From positions 1 through 42,166 of the forward strand of contig CANHCV010000017.1 of assembly GCA_947459245.1 (NCBI GenBank): a DNA stretch of 42,166 nucleotides, given 5' to 3'. Below the pieces are notes generated by a model. The model was not told the origin of the DNA, did not search any database, and saw only the letters and a list, made by a program, of their open reading frames with translations. Below are positions 23,254-34,868 of this stretch, piece after piece. The first letter of the stretch is position 1. Each line of letters starts with the position of its first letter. This stretch comes from Bacteroidota bacterium. GTDB taxonomy: Bacteria > Bacteroidota > Bacteroidia > UBA7662 > CANHCV01. A program made the position numbers and the translations under genes.

Positions 23254-25176
23254 TTATCCCTTGCGGAATCCTAATTTAGAAAAGAGGGAAGAAAATGCCA
23301 AAGTAGAAGTTTCTTCTTTCTTTTCTTGGTTGGCAGCCTCAGCGGCCAAAGTTTGCTCACGATTTACCGAACGAGCTGCTTCTGGAAGCTCATCATCCGA
23401 AACGTTCTGGGGAATGAAATCATCCACTGCTCCAGGAACAGAATAATCGTACGGCCAACGGTAAACGTGTGGGATATCTCCTGGCCAGTTTCCGTGCAAA
23501 CGAACATCCATGGGTGCAGTCCACTCCAAGGTATTTGCTTTCCATGGGTTTTGGCCCGACTTCTCTCCGCGGAAAATGCTATTGAAGAAGTTGTACAAGA
23601 AAACAAACTGAGCTACAGAACCCAAGATCGCTGAAATGGAGATGAATTTATTCAAATCCAACCATGGAGCCATGTATTCAAACTCGGTGAAAGAGTAGTA
23701 ACGACGAGGTACGCCATCCATCCCAATGAAGTGCATCGGGAAGAACACCATGTAAGCAGATGCCAAGGTTAACCAGAAGTGCAAATATCCCAAACGAGCA
23801 TTCATTACACGTCCGAACATGCGTGGGAACCAATGGTAAACCCCCGCCAACATACCAAAGATGGATGCGGCACCCATTACCAAGTGGAAGTGAGCAACTA
23901 CGAAATAGGTATCGTGCAGGTTAATGTCCAATGCTGCGTTACCCAACCAAATTCCGGTCAAACCACCAGAAATGAACATGGATACCAAGCCAATTGCGAA
24001 CAACATGGCTGGAGTCATGTGAATGGATCCTTTCCATAGGGTTGCCAAATAGTTGAAGGTTTTTACCGCCGAAGGTACTGCAATGACCAAGGTTAAGATC
24101 ATGAAAACGTTTCCTAGGAAAGGATTCATACCGGTCATGAACATGTGGTGCCCCCATACGATGAAGGAAAGTACAGAAATACCCAACAATGATCCAATCA
24201 TCGCGCGATAACCAAAGATTGGTTTACGAGCGTTGGTTGCAATAACTTCAGAGGTTAATCCCAATGCAGGCATCAAAATGATATAAACCTCAGGGTGACC
24301 CAAGAACCAGAACAAGTGCTGATATAGAATGGCAGAACCACCAGTTTGAGCCAATGGCGCACCGGCAATGTAAATTTCATTTAGGTAGAAAGAAGTGTGG
24401 AACAAACGATCGAACGTAAGCAACACTGCTGCAGAAAGCAATACTGGGAAAGAAAGAACCCCCAAAATAGCGGTACAAAGGAACGCCCAAATGGTCAATG
24501 GCATACGGGTCATTTTCATACCCACGGTGCGCATGTTCAAAATGGTAGCAATGTAGTTCAAAGAACCCATCAAGGAAGATGCAATGAAAATGGTCATAGA
24601 AAGCAACCAAAGCGTCATACCGAGTCCTGAACCCGACATGGCTTGAGGCAATGCGGAAAGTGGTGGATAAACGGTCCAACCTCCGGATGCCGGTCCTGTT
24701 TCAACAAAAACAGACCCCAACATAAGTACAGTAGAAACGAAGAACAACCAATAAGAAAGCATGTTAATGAATGGAGACGCCATGTCGCGAGCTCCCAATT
24801 GCAAGGGGATGAGCAAGTTCGAGAACGTACCGCTCAAACCTGCCGTTAAAACGAAAAATACCATGATGGTACCGTGAATGGTAACCAAACCCATGTAAAA
24901 TTCAGGGCTCAATTTACCACCTTTACCCCATTTGCCGAGTAAAGTTTCCATCCAAGGATACGTCCCTTCTGGCCAACCCAATTGAATTCGGAAAATTACC
25001 GACATCAACATCCCGATGAACGCCATAAGAATCCCTGTAATCAGGAATTGTTTGGCGATCATCTTGTGATCCATTGAAAATACGTACTTACTCAAAAAGG
25101 TCTCGTGGTGATGACCGTGATCGTCGTGGCCGTGGCCAGCGTGATGATCGTGATGTGCAGTTGCAGCGTGTGCCAT
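23254..25176 (-). CDS. ctaD: Cytochrome c oxidase subunit I
   Basis: The catalytic 12-helix subunit with heme a and the heme a3-CuB site, 640 residues. Motifs: TIHGTIMVFFVLT with the first heme His, HLFWFLGHPEVYILMMPALG with the CuB His and the cross-linked Tyr, WGHHMFMTGMNP with the paired CuB His, and YFVVAHFHLVMGAA with the a3 and a ligands. The first 24 residues hold 11 His (MAHAATAHHDHHAGHGHDDH and on), a possible metal-binding tail. The C-terminus is an extended hydrophilic tail of about 80 residues. It is 19 bp after subunit II. Confidence 0.97.
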   Translation of the reverse strand: MAHAATAHHDHHAGHGHDDHGHHHETFLSKYVFSMDHKMIAKQFLITGILMAFIGMLMSVIFRIQLGWPEGTYPWMETLLGKWGKGGKLSPEFYMGLVTIHGTIMVFFVLTAGLSGTFSNLLIPLQLGARDMASPFINMLSYWLFFVSTVLMLGSVFVETGPASGGWTVYPPLSALPQAMSGSGLGMTLWLLSMTIFIASSLMGSLNYIATILNMRTVGMKMTRMPLTIWAFLCTAILGVLSFPVLLSAAVLLTFDRLFHTSFYLNEIYIAGAPLAQTGGSAILYQHLFWFLGHPEVYIILMPALGLTSEVIATNARKPIFGYRAMIGSLLGISVLSFIVWGHHMFMTGMNPFLGNVFMILTLVIAVPSAVKTFNYLATLWKGSIHMTPAMLFAIGLVSMFISGGLTGIWLGNAALDINLHDTYFVVAHFHLVMGAASIFGMLAGVYHWFPRMFGRVMNARLGYLHFWLTLASAYMVFFPMHFIGMDGVPRRYYSFTEFEYMAPWLDLNKFISISAILGSVAQFVFLYNFFNSIFRGEKSGQNPWKANTLEWTAPMDVRLHGNWPGDIPHVYRWPYDYSVPGAVDDFIPQNVSDDELPEAARSVNREQTLAAEAANQEKKEETSTLAFSSLFSKLGFRKG

Positions 25177-25195
25177 ATCTCCGTTTTTTTCTTTA

Positions 25196-28477
<3,282 letters not shown>

Positions 28478-28479
28478 TC

Positions 28480-28719
28480 ATGACTTGCGATATCCTAACC
28501 CCAGATAAAAACGTTTTTTCCGGAGAAGTTACTTCGGTTAGCGTTCCTGGTTCTGAAGGTCGTTTCCAAGTTTTGAACAACCACGCACCCATCATTTCTT
28601 CCCTTGCAAAAGGAGAAATTAAGGTAGAAGGGAAAGATGGAAAACATGCTTTCCTCGTTAAAGGTGGTGTTGTTGAAGTCATTCAAAATAAAATAACCAT
28701 TCTAACCGAATTAGCTTAA
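28480..28719 (+). CDS. atpC: F1Fo ATP synthase subunit epsilon, short form
   Basis: A 79-residue subunit, only the N-terminal beta-sandwich of epsilon: MTCDILTPDKNVFSGEVTSV, VPGSEGRFQVLNNHAPIISSLAKGEI and a strand-rich end. The C-terminal helical hairpin that inhibits ATP hydrolysis in E. coli and Bacillus (about 50 residues) is missing. Bacteroidota commonly have such short forms. Two base pairs separate it from atpD; a terminator follows. Confidence 0.95.
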   Translation: MTCDILTPDKNVFSGEVTSVSVPGSEGRFQVLNNHAPIISSLAKGEIKVEGKDGKHAFLVKGGVVEVIQNKITILTELA

Positions 28720-28721
28720 CA

Positions 28722-28750
28722 AAAAAATCCCGATTCAGTCGGGATTTTTT
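28722..28750 (+). terminator. Rho-independent terminator after atpC
   Basis: The stem ATCCCGA (28727-28733) and TCGGGAT (28739-28745) with loop TTCAG is flanked by A and T runs that lengthen it, and is followed by a T run. It should work in both directions, although the gene downstream is on the same strand. Confidence 0.9.
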
Positions 28751-28757
28751 ATTTTTA
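28750..28757 (+). promoter_or_regulatory. -7-like box directly before the zinc-ribbon gene
   Basis: TATTTTTA (TAnnTTTA) begins in the tail of the atpC terminator and ends 4 nt before the ATG at 28762. No -33 TTG; the region upstream is the terminator stem. Confidence 0.3.
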
Positions 28758-28761
28758 CCCC

Positions 28762-29145
28762 ATGAGTCATTCCATCATTTTGGCGAGCAACGCTCATTTA
28801 GCCCTGATCAAAACCCATCGGTTTCGATCCTTGCCCGAATACCAAAAGGAATTGCTGAGCCATGAATTAAAAAGAAGAAAGCTCAATTCCTTGGAAATTG
28901 CAGCTTTGTCGAGCGAGACCGAAGCATTTGCTCTTTTCGAAAGCCACATACAAGTTTGTAGCCGATGCCATCAAAAGAAAACCAGTCGTTCCCAAGCTCA
29001 AAAATTAGGAATCATTGATTTTTTTAAGGATGAATTTCATTGCATCTTCTGTAATTCAACATTTCAAACTCCCCATAAATGGAAAAGAAGCATTGCTCGG
29101 CTTTTTTCATTTTTGCTGAAACCATTTTTAAAACCTAAGAGTTAG
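28762..29145 (+). CDS. Unknown zinc-ribbon protein
   Basis: A 127-residue protein not recognised. The first 60 residues are helical and charged (SLPEYQKELLSHELKRRKLN, then SLEIAALSSETEAFALFE). Two CxxC pairs, C66/C69 (QVCSRCHQ) and C94/C97 (HCIFCNST), make a zinc ribbon. The C-terminus is very basic and contains a hydrophobic stretch (RLFSFLLKPFLKP). No signal peptide is seen, so it is probably cytoplasmic and may bind nucleic acid, by inference. It lies between a terminator and the persulfide dioxygenase gene (6 bp gap), suggesting co-expression. Confidence 0.7.
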   Translation: MSHSIILASNAHLALIKTHRFRSLPEYQKELLSHELKRRKLNSLEIAALSSETEAFALFESHIQVCSRCHQKKTSRSQAQKLGIIDFFKDEFHCIFCNSTFQTPHKWKRSIARLFSFLLKPFLKPKS

Positions 29146-29151
29146 TCCAAC

Positions 29152-30567
29152 ATGATCATTGAACAAATTTACACGGGTTGTTTGGCGCAAGGCGCTTACT
29201 ACATTGAATCCGATGGTGAAGCTGCCATCATCGATCCACTTCGCGAAATCAAGCCTTATTTGGATCGTGCGGAGCGAAGCGGAGCAATCATCAAAACCAT
29301 TTTTGAAACCCATTTCCATGCCGATTTCGTTTCCGGCCATTTGGATTTGAGTAAAGCCACTGGAGCACCCATCGTTTTTGGGCCCAATGCCCATCCCGAG
29401 TTCCCCCATCATGCCGGAATGGATGGCGAGACGTTCAAAATTGGACATCTAACCCTTGAACTCCTTCATACTCCTGGACACACGTTAGAAAGCACCACGT
29501 ATTTGCTTCGAGACGAAAACAATGCGCCCTATTGCATTTTTTCTGGAGATACGTTGTTCATTGGAGATGTTGGTCGCCCCGACCTCGCAGCAAAAAGCCA
29601 TCTTTCTAAGGAAGATCTAGCCGGACTTTTGTACGATTCGCTCCGAAATAAAATCATGCCGCTCCCAAACGAAGTCATTGTTTATCCGGCTCACGGAGCG
29701 GGTTCAGCTTGCGGAAAAAACATGAGCAAAGAAACCTTCGATACCCTTGGACATCAAAAAGAAGTGAACTATGCCCTTCGGGCGAACATGACCAAAGCAG
29801 AGTTTATTGCTGAAGTAACCGACGGACTTGCTCCGCCTCCGGCATACTTCCCCATGAACGTGATGATGAATAAAACAGGATACGATGGAATCGATGAAGT
29901 GATTCACCGCGGAATGATGCCGCTTATTCCTTCTGAATTTGAATTATTGGTCAACGAATCCAACGCTTTGGTACTCGATACCCGATCGGCCGACGACTTC
30001 GCCCGTGGTTTCATTCCCAACTCCATTTTTATTGGAATTGATGGGGGCTTTGCCCCTTGGGTAGGCACATTGATTACCGATATCAAACAAAAAATCGTAA
30101 TTGTTGCCCCTGAAGGAAGGGAAGAAGAAGTTATTACCCGTTTGGCTCGTGTGGGTTACGACTATGCGCTTGGTTATTTAAAAGGCGGAATTGACGCCTG
30201 GAAAGAAGATGGTAGAGCCGTTGATACCATTCAACGCTTGCAACCCGAACAGTTGAAAACAGAAACGACCCAACATCCAGAGTCCATCGTTTTGGATGTA
30301 CGCAAACCCGGAGAATTCCAAGCCGAGCATCTGCTCAACGTTCAACATTTGGCCTTGGATACCATCAACGAAAACATGGCTGAATTGAATCGAGAACAAC
30401 GGTATTTGATCCATTGTGCTGGTGGTTACCGATCCATGATTTTTGCTTCCATCCTCAAGTCTCGCGGCTTTGAAAACATTGCCGACGTGATTGGTGGTTT
30501 TGGAAAAATAAAAACTTCAGGATTGTTTGAAACCACCAACTTTGTTTGCCCCTCTTCCAAAGCTTAA
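29152..30567 (+). CDS. Persulfide dioxygenase-like metallo-beta-lactamase with two rhodanese domains
   Basis: A 471-residue fusion. The metallo-beta-lactamase domain (1-245) has ETHFHADFVSGH with H54, H56, D58 and H63, LLHTPGHTLES with H110, FSGDTLFIGDVGRPDL with D133, and YPAHGAGSACG with H181, the pattern of ETHE1-type persulfide dioxygenases, which oxidise glutathione or protein persulfide to sulfite. Two rhodanese domains follow. The first, about 255-355, has no Cys at its active loop (VAPEGREEEV), so it is inactive; the second, about 365-465, has HCAGGYRS with C422. It is likely to detoxify sulfide or handle sulfane sulfur in the cytoplasm. It begins 6 bp after the zinc-ribbon gene. Confidence 0.9.
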   Translation: MIIEQIYTGCLAQGAYYIESDGEAAIIDPLREIKPYLDRAERSGAIIKTIFETHFHADFVSGHLDLSKATGAPIVFGPNAHPEFPHHAGMDGETFKIGHLTLELLHTPGHTLESTTYLLRDENNAPYCIFSGDTLFIGDVGRPDLAAKSHLSKEDLAGLLYDSLRNKIMPLPNEVIVYPAHGAGSACGKNMSKETFDTLGHQKEVNYALRANMTKAEFIAEVTDGLAPPPAYFPMNVMMNKTGYDGIDEVIHRGMMPLIPSEFELLVNESNALVLDTRSADDFARGFIPNSIFIGIDGGFAPWVGTLITDIKQKIVIVAPEGREEEVITRLARVGYDYALGYLKGGIDAWKEDGRAVDTIQRLQPEQLKTETTQHPESIVLDVRKPGEFQAEHLLNVQHLALDTINENMAELNREQRYLIHCAGGYRSMIFASILKSRGFENIADVIGGFGKIKTSGLFETTNFVCPSSKA

Positions 30568-30577
30568 TTCTTTTTGG

Positions 30578-30585
30578 TATTTTTG
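30578..30585 (+). promoter_or_regulatory. -7-like box directly before the rhodanese gene
   Basis: TATTTTTG, a perfect TAnnTTTG, ends 4 nt before the ATG at 30590, in a 22-bp gap after the preceding gene. No -33 TTG at normal distance. Confidence 0.4.
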
Positions 30586-30589
30586 AATC

Positions 30590-30892
30590 ATGGAACCATT
30601 TTTCAACCTGTCGAAACAAGATTTTTTTTCAAAAATAGAATCACCCAATTCCATCCTTTTGGATGTGAGAAATGCCGATGAATTTCAGGACGGACATCTT
30701 GAAAAAGCGTTGTTGGTTCCTTTTGAAAACCCTGATTTCATCTCTATGATGAGCGATTTTGATTCTTCAGCAAATTATTTGGTGTACTGCCGATCTGGGA
30801 ATCGTGGAGCAAAAGCTTGCTTAATGATGCGTTCAATGGGATTTACGGGTGAAATTTTCCATTTGGACAACGGGTACGAAGGATTAAAATAA
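30590..30892 (+). CDS. Single-domain rhodanese
   Basis: A 100-residue sulfurtransferase. It has ILLDVRNADEFQDGHLEKAL and the active loop LVYCRSGNRGAKA with C67, followed by DNGYEGLK. The lack of a signal peptide points to the cytoplasm. It can take sulfane sulfur on C67 and pass it to acceptors such as thiols. It follows the persulfide dioxygenase-rhodanese fusion by 22 bp, so the pair probably works in one sulfur pathway. Confidence 0.88.
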   Translation: MEPFFNLSKQDFFSKIESPNSILLDVRNADEFQDGHLEKALLVPFENPDFISMMSDFDSSANYLVYCRSGNRGAKACLMMRSMGFTGEIFHLDNGYEGLK

Positions 30893-30914
30893 TGAAGATT
30901 TTTTTGCCATTTCC

Positions 30915-30945
30915 TTGCGAAAGTGGATTAGAAAAATTACCTTTG
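30915..30945 (+). promoter_or_regulatory. rpmH promoter (TTG-N20-TACCTTTG)
   Basis: TTG at 30915-30917 and a perfect TAnnTTTG at 30938-30945 are separated by exactly 20 bp, the same geometry as the atpD promoter. A leader of about 20 nt precedes the rpmH ATG at 30971. Confidence 0.65.
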
Positions 30946-30970
30946 CATTCCATTCGAAATTAGTTCGGTT

Positions 30971-31129
30971 ATGAAAAGAACTTTCCAACCCTCTCAGCGT
31001 AAAAGAAGAAACAAACATGGTTTCCGTAAGCGCATGTCTGACGCGGCAGGCCGCGGTGTTTTATCAAAGCGTCGCGCTAAAGGCCGTCACAAATTAACTG
31101 TGTCCGACGAAAACCGTCATAAGCGTTAA
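30971..31129 (+). CDS. rpmH: 50S ribosomal protein L34
   Basis: A 52-residue, strongly basic protein: [20 protein letters not shown], then [20 protein letters not shown] and a short tail [12 protein letters not shown]. The first 44 residues match the universal L34 sequence (MKRT-QPS-RKR-HGFR-RM-T--GR-VL--RR-KGR--L). The location just before rnpA is conserved across bacteria and confirms the call. Confidence 0.97.
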   Translation: MKRTFQPSQRKRRNKHGFRKRMSDAAGRGVLSKRRAKGRHKLTVSDENRHKR

Positions 31130-31144
31130 TTCAGCAGAAGATTG

Positions 31145-31180
31145 ACAGAAAAAGGGGGACCAACGTTCCCCTTTTTCTGT
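31145..31180 (+). terminator. Strong stem-loop between rpmH and rnpA
   Basis: ACAGAAAAAGGGG (31145-31157) and CCCCTTTTTCTGT (31168-31180) form a perfect 13-bp stem with a 10-nt loop. The downstream T run is weak (TACCTTTAAA), so it may be a partial terminator or a processing or stability element that lowers rnpA output relative to rpmH. Confidence 0.6.
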
Positions 31181-31188
31181 TACCTTTA
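31181..31188 (+). promoter_or_regulatory. -7-like box directly before rnpA
   Basis: TACCTTTA (TAnnTTTA) starts right at the end of the stem-loop and ends 5 nt before the rnpA ATG at 31194. No -33 TTG is seen. Confidence 0.3.
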
Positions 31189-31193
31189 AATTC

Positions 31194-31595
31194 ATGATGA
31201 GGCATTTTTATCCGAAATCTACCCGCCTCCATTCGCAAAAAAAGATCGATGGACTTTACGCTGAAAAAGGGGAGCAATTCCTTATTTATCCATTGCGTTT
31301 TGTAGTTAAAAAATCGGCAGATCCCCAATCCAATAGTCGGGTACTCTTTTTACCGGTCGCTCCTAAAAAAAGATTTACAAAAGCCGTACAAAGAAACCAA
31401 ATTAAACGTCATTTGCGAGAATCCTTTCGCTTAAATTTACACCGCATTACACTTCCATCCCCTTGGGTGTGGCATTTGGCAGTGAGTTACGTTGGGCCAT
31501 CCCCATCGCAATGGAAACAAACCGAACAAGCCATGATCAAGGGACTTGAAAAATTGAATCTTGCTTCGAATGAAATCCATCCTCAAGAAATTTAA
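31194..31595 (+). CDS. rnpA: Ribonuclease P protein component
   Basis: Protein subunit that helps the RNase P RNA process tRNA 5' ends. The 133-residue basic protein has the family signature APKKRFTKAVQRNQIKRHLR followed by ESFRLN, and an N-terminal part LHSQKKIDGLYAEKGEQFLIYPLRFVV. Start at 31194 or the next ATG at 31197. Its end overlaps the protease gene by 26 bp. Adjacent to rpmH as usual. Confidence 0.92.
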   Translation: MMRHFYPKSTRLHSQKKIDGLYAEKGEQFLIYPLRFVVKKSADPQSNSRVLFLPVAPKKRFTKAVQRNQIKRHLRESFRLNLHRITLPSPWVWHLAVSYVGPSPSQWKQTEQAMIKGLEKLNLASNEIHPQEI

Positions 31596-33216
31596 GAAAC
31601 AACTTTCCGTTTCTGCATTGGCCATTTTCGTTGGCGTTACTTCCTTCTCTTTCGTCGACAACTACTTTGAAGTCAGCAAAAATCTAGAGATTTTTACCGC
31701 TGCTTACCGAGAAGTTGATCGCTCGTACGTTGATCCCATTGAACCGGGAAAAATGATTCGTACAGCCATCGAGGCCATGTTCAAATCGCTCGATCCCTAC
31801 ACCAACTTTTTCTCTGAATCGGAAATCGAAGACTTTCGATTTATGACCACTGGAAAATACGGAGGAATCGGAGCGGTGATTGGGAACATCGATGGAAAAA
31901 CCGTTGTGATTGACCCCTACGAAGGCTTTCCAGCCAACAAAGCAGGACTATTACCCGGCGATGAAATTTTAGAAATTGATGGCACCAAGGTCGCCGGGAA
32001 AGACAACGATGGCATCTCGAAATTGTTGAAAGGGTCGCCCAAAACGAAGGTTTCCCTCAGTATCTTAAAATTTGGTAGTTCCACCCCTGAAAAAATCACC
32101 ATCGAGCGGGAAGAAATTACATTGAGTCCGGTAACCTACCACGGAATGATCAATTCAGAAGTTGGATACATTCAATTTGAATCGTTCACCGAGGGTTCTG
32201 CTGAAAAAATTAAAAAGGCCTTCACCGATTTAAAAGCGAAGGGAATGAAGAAACTCATTCTGGATTTGCGCAACAACGGGGGCGGTTCTTTGGATGAAGC
32301 GGTGAACATTGTGGGAATGTTTGTACCCAAAAACTCTTTGGTGGTTGATACCCGCGGAAAAAGAGCCGAGTACTCTCAGAAATATTTCACAAGAAGCCAA
32401 CCCATCGACACCGAAATACCTTTGGTGGTTTTGGTGAATGAAAACTCCGCTTCCGCCTCGGAGATCGTTTCGGGATGTATTCAAGATTACGACCGAGGCG
32501 TGGTGATCGGGGCAAGAACTTTCGGAAAAGGATTGGTTCAAAGCGTTCGCCCATTGGTGTACAACACCCAAATGAAAGTAACCACGGCCAAGTATTACAC
32601 CCCATCTGGTCGTTGCGTTCAAGAAATTGATTACTCCAACGGAGAACACAAAAAAACCATTGCCGCCAAAAGAGAAACCTTTAAAACCTCGAAAGGAAGA
32701 ACGGTATTTGGCGGAGGAGGCGTTACCCCAGATGTTGCCGTGCTTTCCGATTCCCTTCACGAAATTTCAGCCACCTTGTTGGAGAAAAATCTGATATTCC
32801 TGTATGCCGCTCAGTTCCGCAGGAAAGAAAAATCTCCTTCCTCCCCAAAAGAGATTCACCTCAACGACCAACAATACCAACAATTCATTCAGTTTGTAGA
32901 ATCGAAAAACATCGATTTCCAGACTGAAACAGAGAAAAAACTCAATGCACTTATCGCATCAGCCAAGGATGACGATTACTACGAACGCATTTCCACCTCC
33001 ATTGAAGAACTTAAAAAGACCATTTCCAACGAGAAAAAAAGAGATTTAATCCACTTCAAAAAAGAAATCAAAGACCTTCTAGAATCTGAAATTGCATTTC
33101 ATTATTTCTACCAACGCGGACGAGTTGAACAAAGCTGGAGCAACGATGTTGTTCTTCAAAAAGGAATCAATACCCTCTCTCAATTGGAAGAATATCAAAA
33201 AATTATCCGTCCATGA
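31570..33216 (+). CDS. C-terminal processing peptidase (S41, CtpA/Prc-like)
   Basis: A periplasmic serine protease of 548 residues. A signal or anchor helix (SVSALAIFVGVTSFSFVD, about 13-30) is followed by an N-terminal helical cap, a PDZ domain (about 85-180; GGIGAVIG, AGLLPGDEILEIDGT) and the tail-specific protease core. The catalytic Ser/Lys/Gln are S295 in NENSASASEIV, K320 and Q324 in ARTFGKGLVQ; the 25- and 4-residue spacing matches known family members. The C-terminal 150 residues are helical and charged. The TTG at 31561 is rejected in favour of the ATG at 31570, which lies inside the end of rnpA. The stop overlaps the M28 gene by ATGA. Confidence 0.93.
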   Translation: MKSILKKFKKQLSVSALAIFVGVTSFSFVDNYFEVSKNLEIFTAAYREVDRSYVDPIEPGKMIRTAIEAMFKSLDPYTNFFSESEIEDFRFMTTGKYGGIGAVIGNIDGKTVVIDPYEGFPANKAGLLPGDEILEIDGTKVAGKDNDGISKLLKGSPKTKVSLSILKFGSSTPEKITIEREEITLSPVTYHGMINSEVGYIQFESFTEGSAEKIKKAFTDLKAKGMKKLILDLRNNGGGSLDEAVNIVGMFVPKNSLVVDTRGKRAEYSQKYFTRSQPIDTEIPLVVLVNENSASASEIVSGCIQDYDRGVVIGARTFGKGLVQSVRPLVYNTQMKVTTAKYYTPSGRCVQEIDYSNGEHKKTIAAKRETFKTSKGRTVFGGGGVTPDVAVLSDSLHEISATLLEKNLIFLYAAQFRRKEKSPSSPKEIHLNDQQYQQFIQFVESKNIDFQTETEKKLNALIASAKDDDYYERISTSIEELKKTISNEKKRDLIHFKKEIKDLLESEIAFHYFYQRGRVEQSWSNDVVLQKGINTLSQLEEYQKIIRP

Positions 33217-34868
33217 AATCAATAAGCAGCATCATTTTTTTCCTTTTTGCAGTTGTTTCCTTTGGGCAAACAGCCCCTGCCATCGACAAAGGTCTGGAAA
33301 AGAAAATCAAAAAGCACATCGTTTACTTGGCCTCAAAAAAATTAGAGGGTCGTGGAACGGGAACCAAAGGAAATGAATTGGCTGCTCAATACCTTGAAAA
33401 GGAATTCAAGAAGATTGGCTTAGCGGTTGAACGCCAACCGTTTGACGTTACCACTTCGGTTACCTCCATTCCTCAAAAGGTAGAAATCAACGGAGTAACT
33501 TTGCAGCACGGCATCGAATATTATCCCATCGAGCCTTCGGGCATGGGAACGGTTTCTGCCGCTACGATTTGGTTAAATTACGGCATTCAAGCGGCAGAAC
33601 ATCAGCATAATGATTTCTTAGATTCCTCCAAAATTGCTGGAAAAATTGCCGTAATGCGCTTAGGATCGCCCGGTGGTTGCAGCCCACACGGCAAATGGGG
33701 AAACTACCTCGAACCATCAGCCAAGGTAGCCCTAGCCAAAAAATACGGAGCCATTGGAGTGATCTTCCTGAAAGATTCCTGTGATGAGCCCACTTCAAAA
33801 TTTGAAACGAAATTGGTGAGCAACGAAATTCCTGTTCTTTACCTCTCCGAAACTGGTCGTAAAAAATGTGCTACCAATCCCGATTGGAACCAAGGAAAAG
33901 CCAGCATTTCCGTTTCGTTGAAAAGGAATACGGTTCCAACCCAAAACGTAGTAGCCTATTTGAACAACGATGCCCCATTTACCATTGTTCTTGGAGCTCA
34001 TTACGACCATTTGGGTCATGGTGAGATGGGTGGCTCTTTGTACCGCGGGCCTAAAGCCGTTCACTACGGAGCCGATGATAATGCATCGGGAACGGCTGCA
34101 TTGATTGAATTGGCTAGAATTTTAAAAAATAAGTCCGATTTTAAGAATTACAACGTGGTTTTTGCTGCATTCTCAGGAGAAGAATTGGGTTTATTGGGAT
34201 CAAAAAAATACGTAGAAACACCCATTTTTACCGATTTGAAGCAAGTTTCCTACATGATCAACATGGATATGATTGGAAGGCTGCAGGAAAATCAATTAAC
34301 CATCAGTGGGTTTGGAACGTCACCCCAATGGATGCAATGGGTAGATACCACCTTTGGAGGAATGAAATGCAAATTGGAATACTCGGGTGTTGGTCCCAGC
34401 GATCACACTTCGTTCTATTTGAGGGACATCCCCGTTTTGGCGTTTTTCACCAACGCGCATGCCGATTACCACAAACCCAGCGACGTTGCCGAGAAAATTA
34501 ACTATGCCGGAGAAGTTACGATCATTCAAAACATCCTCAATACCATTGAAAAAAGTCATGGAAAGGCTGGATTTACCAAAACAAAAGATCAATCCAACCG
34601 AACCGGTGCACGTTTTTCGGTTTCTTTGGGAATCATTCCCGATTATGCTTTCGAAGGTCCGGGTGTAAAAGTTGATGGGGTGAGCGATGGAAAAGCGGGA
34701 CAAAAAGCAGGAATTAAAACGGGAGATATTGTACTTTCTTTGGGAAAGCAGCCGATTACCGATATCCAGGTGTACATGAAAATTCTGTCTGGATTTAAAA
34801 AGGGAGATGCTGCCGAATTGGAAGTTCTTAGAGGGAAAGAAAACGTACGATTACAGGTTCAGTTCTGA
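33213..34868 (+). CDS. M28 family metallopeptidase with PA and PDZ domains
   Basis: An exported aminopeptidase-like zinc enzyme of 551 residues. A signal peptide (MKSISSIIFFLFAVVSFGQ) precedes a helical cap, a protease-associated domain (about 110-230) and the M28 core: GAHYDHLGHG with H263, HYGADDNASGTAAL with D288, AFSGEELGLLGS with E323 and E324, INMDMIGR with D352 and DYHKPSD with H420, all five zinc ligands and the general base. A PDZ domain ends the protein (about 475-551, DGVSDGKAGQKAGIKTGDIV). It follows the S41 protease by a 4-bp overlap, so both are probably made together for envelope proteolysis or peptide use. Confidence 0.93.
   Translation: MKSISSIIFFLFAVVSFGQTAPAIDKGLEKKIKKHIVYLASKKLEGRGTGTKGNELAAQYLEKEFKKIGLAVERQPFDVTTSVTSIPQKVEINGVTLQHGIEYYPIEPSGMGTVSAATIWLNYGIQAAEHQHNDFLDSSKIAGKIAVMRLGSPGGCSPHGKWGNYLEPSAKVALAKKYGAIGVIFLKDSCDEPTSKFETKLVSNEIPVLYLSETGRKKCATNPDWNQGKASISVSLKRNTVPTQNVVAYLNNDAPFTIVLGAHYDHLGHGEMGGSLYRGPKAVHYGADDNASGTAALIELARILKNKSDFKNYNVVFAAFSGEELGLLGSKKYVETPIFTDLKQVSYMINMDMIGRLQENQLTISGFGTSPQWMQWVDTTFGGMKCKLEYSGVGPSDHTSFYLRDIPVLAFFTNAHADYHKPSDVAEKINYAGEVTIIQNILNTIEKSHGKAGFTKTKDQSNRTGARFSVSLGIIPDYAFEGPGVKVDGVSDGKAGQKAGIKTGDIVLSLGKQPITDIQVYMKILSGFKKGDAAELEVLRGKENVRLQVQF

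Noticed and set aside
28480-28719. atpC as a truncated pseudogene because of its 79 residues
   Set aside because: The beta-sandwich domain is complete, and a terminator follows at once; short epsilon subunits are usual in this phylum.
31437-31661. Open frame on the minus strand across rnpA and the S41 gene
   Set aside because: Antisense to two clear genes, low-complexity translation with no family motif.
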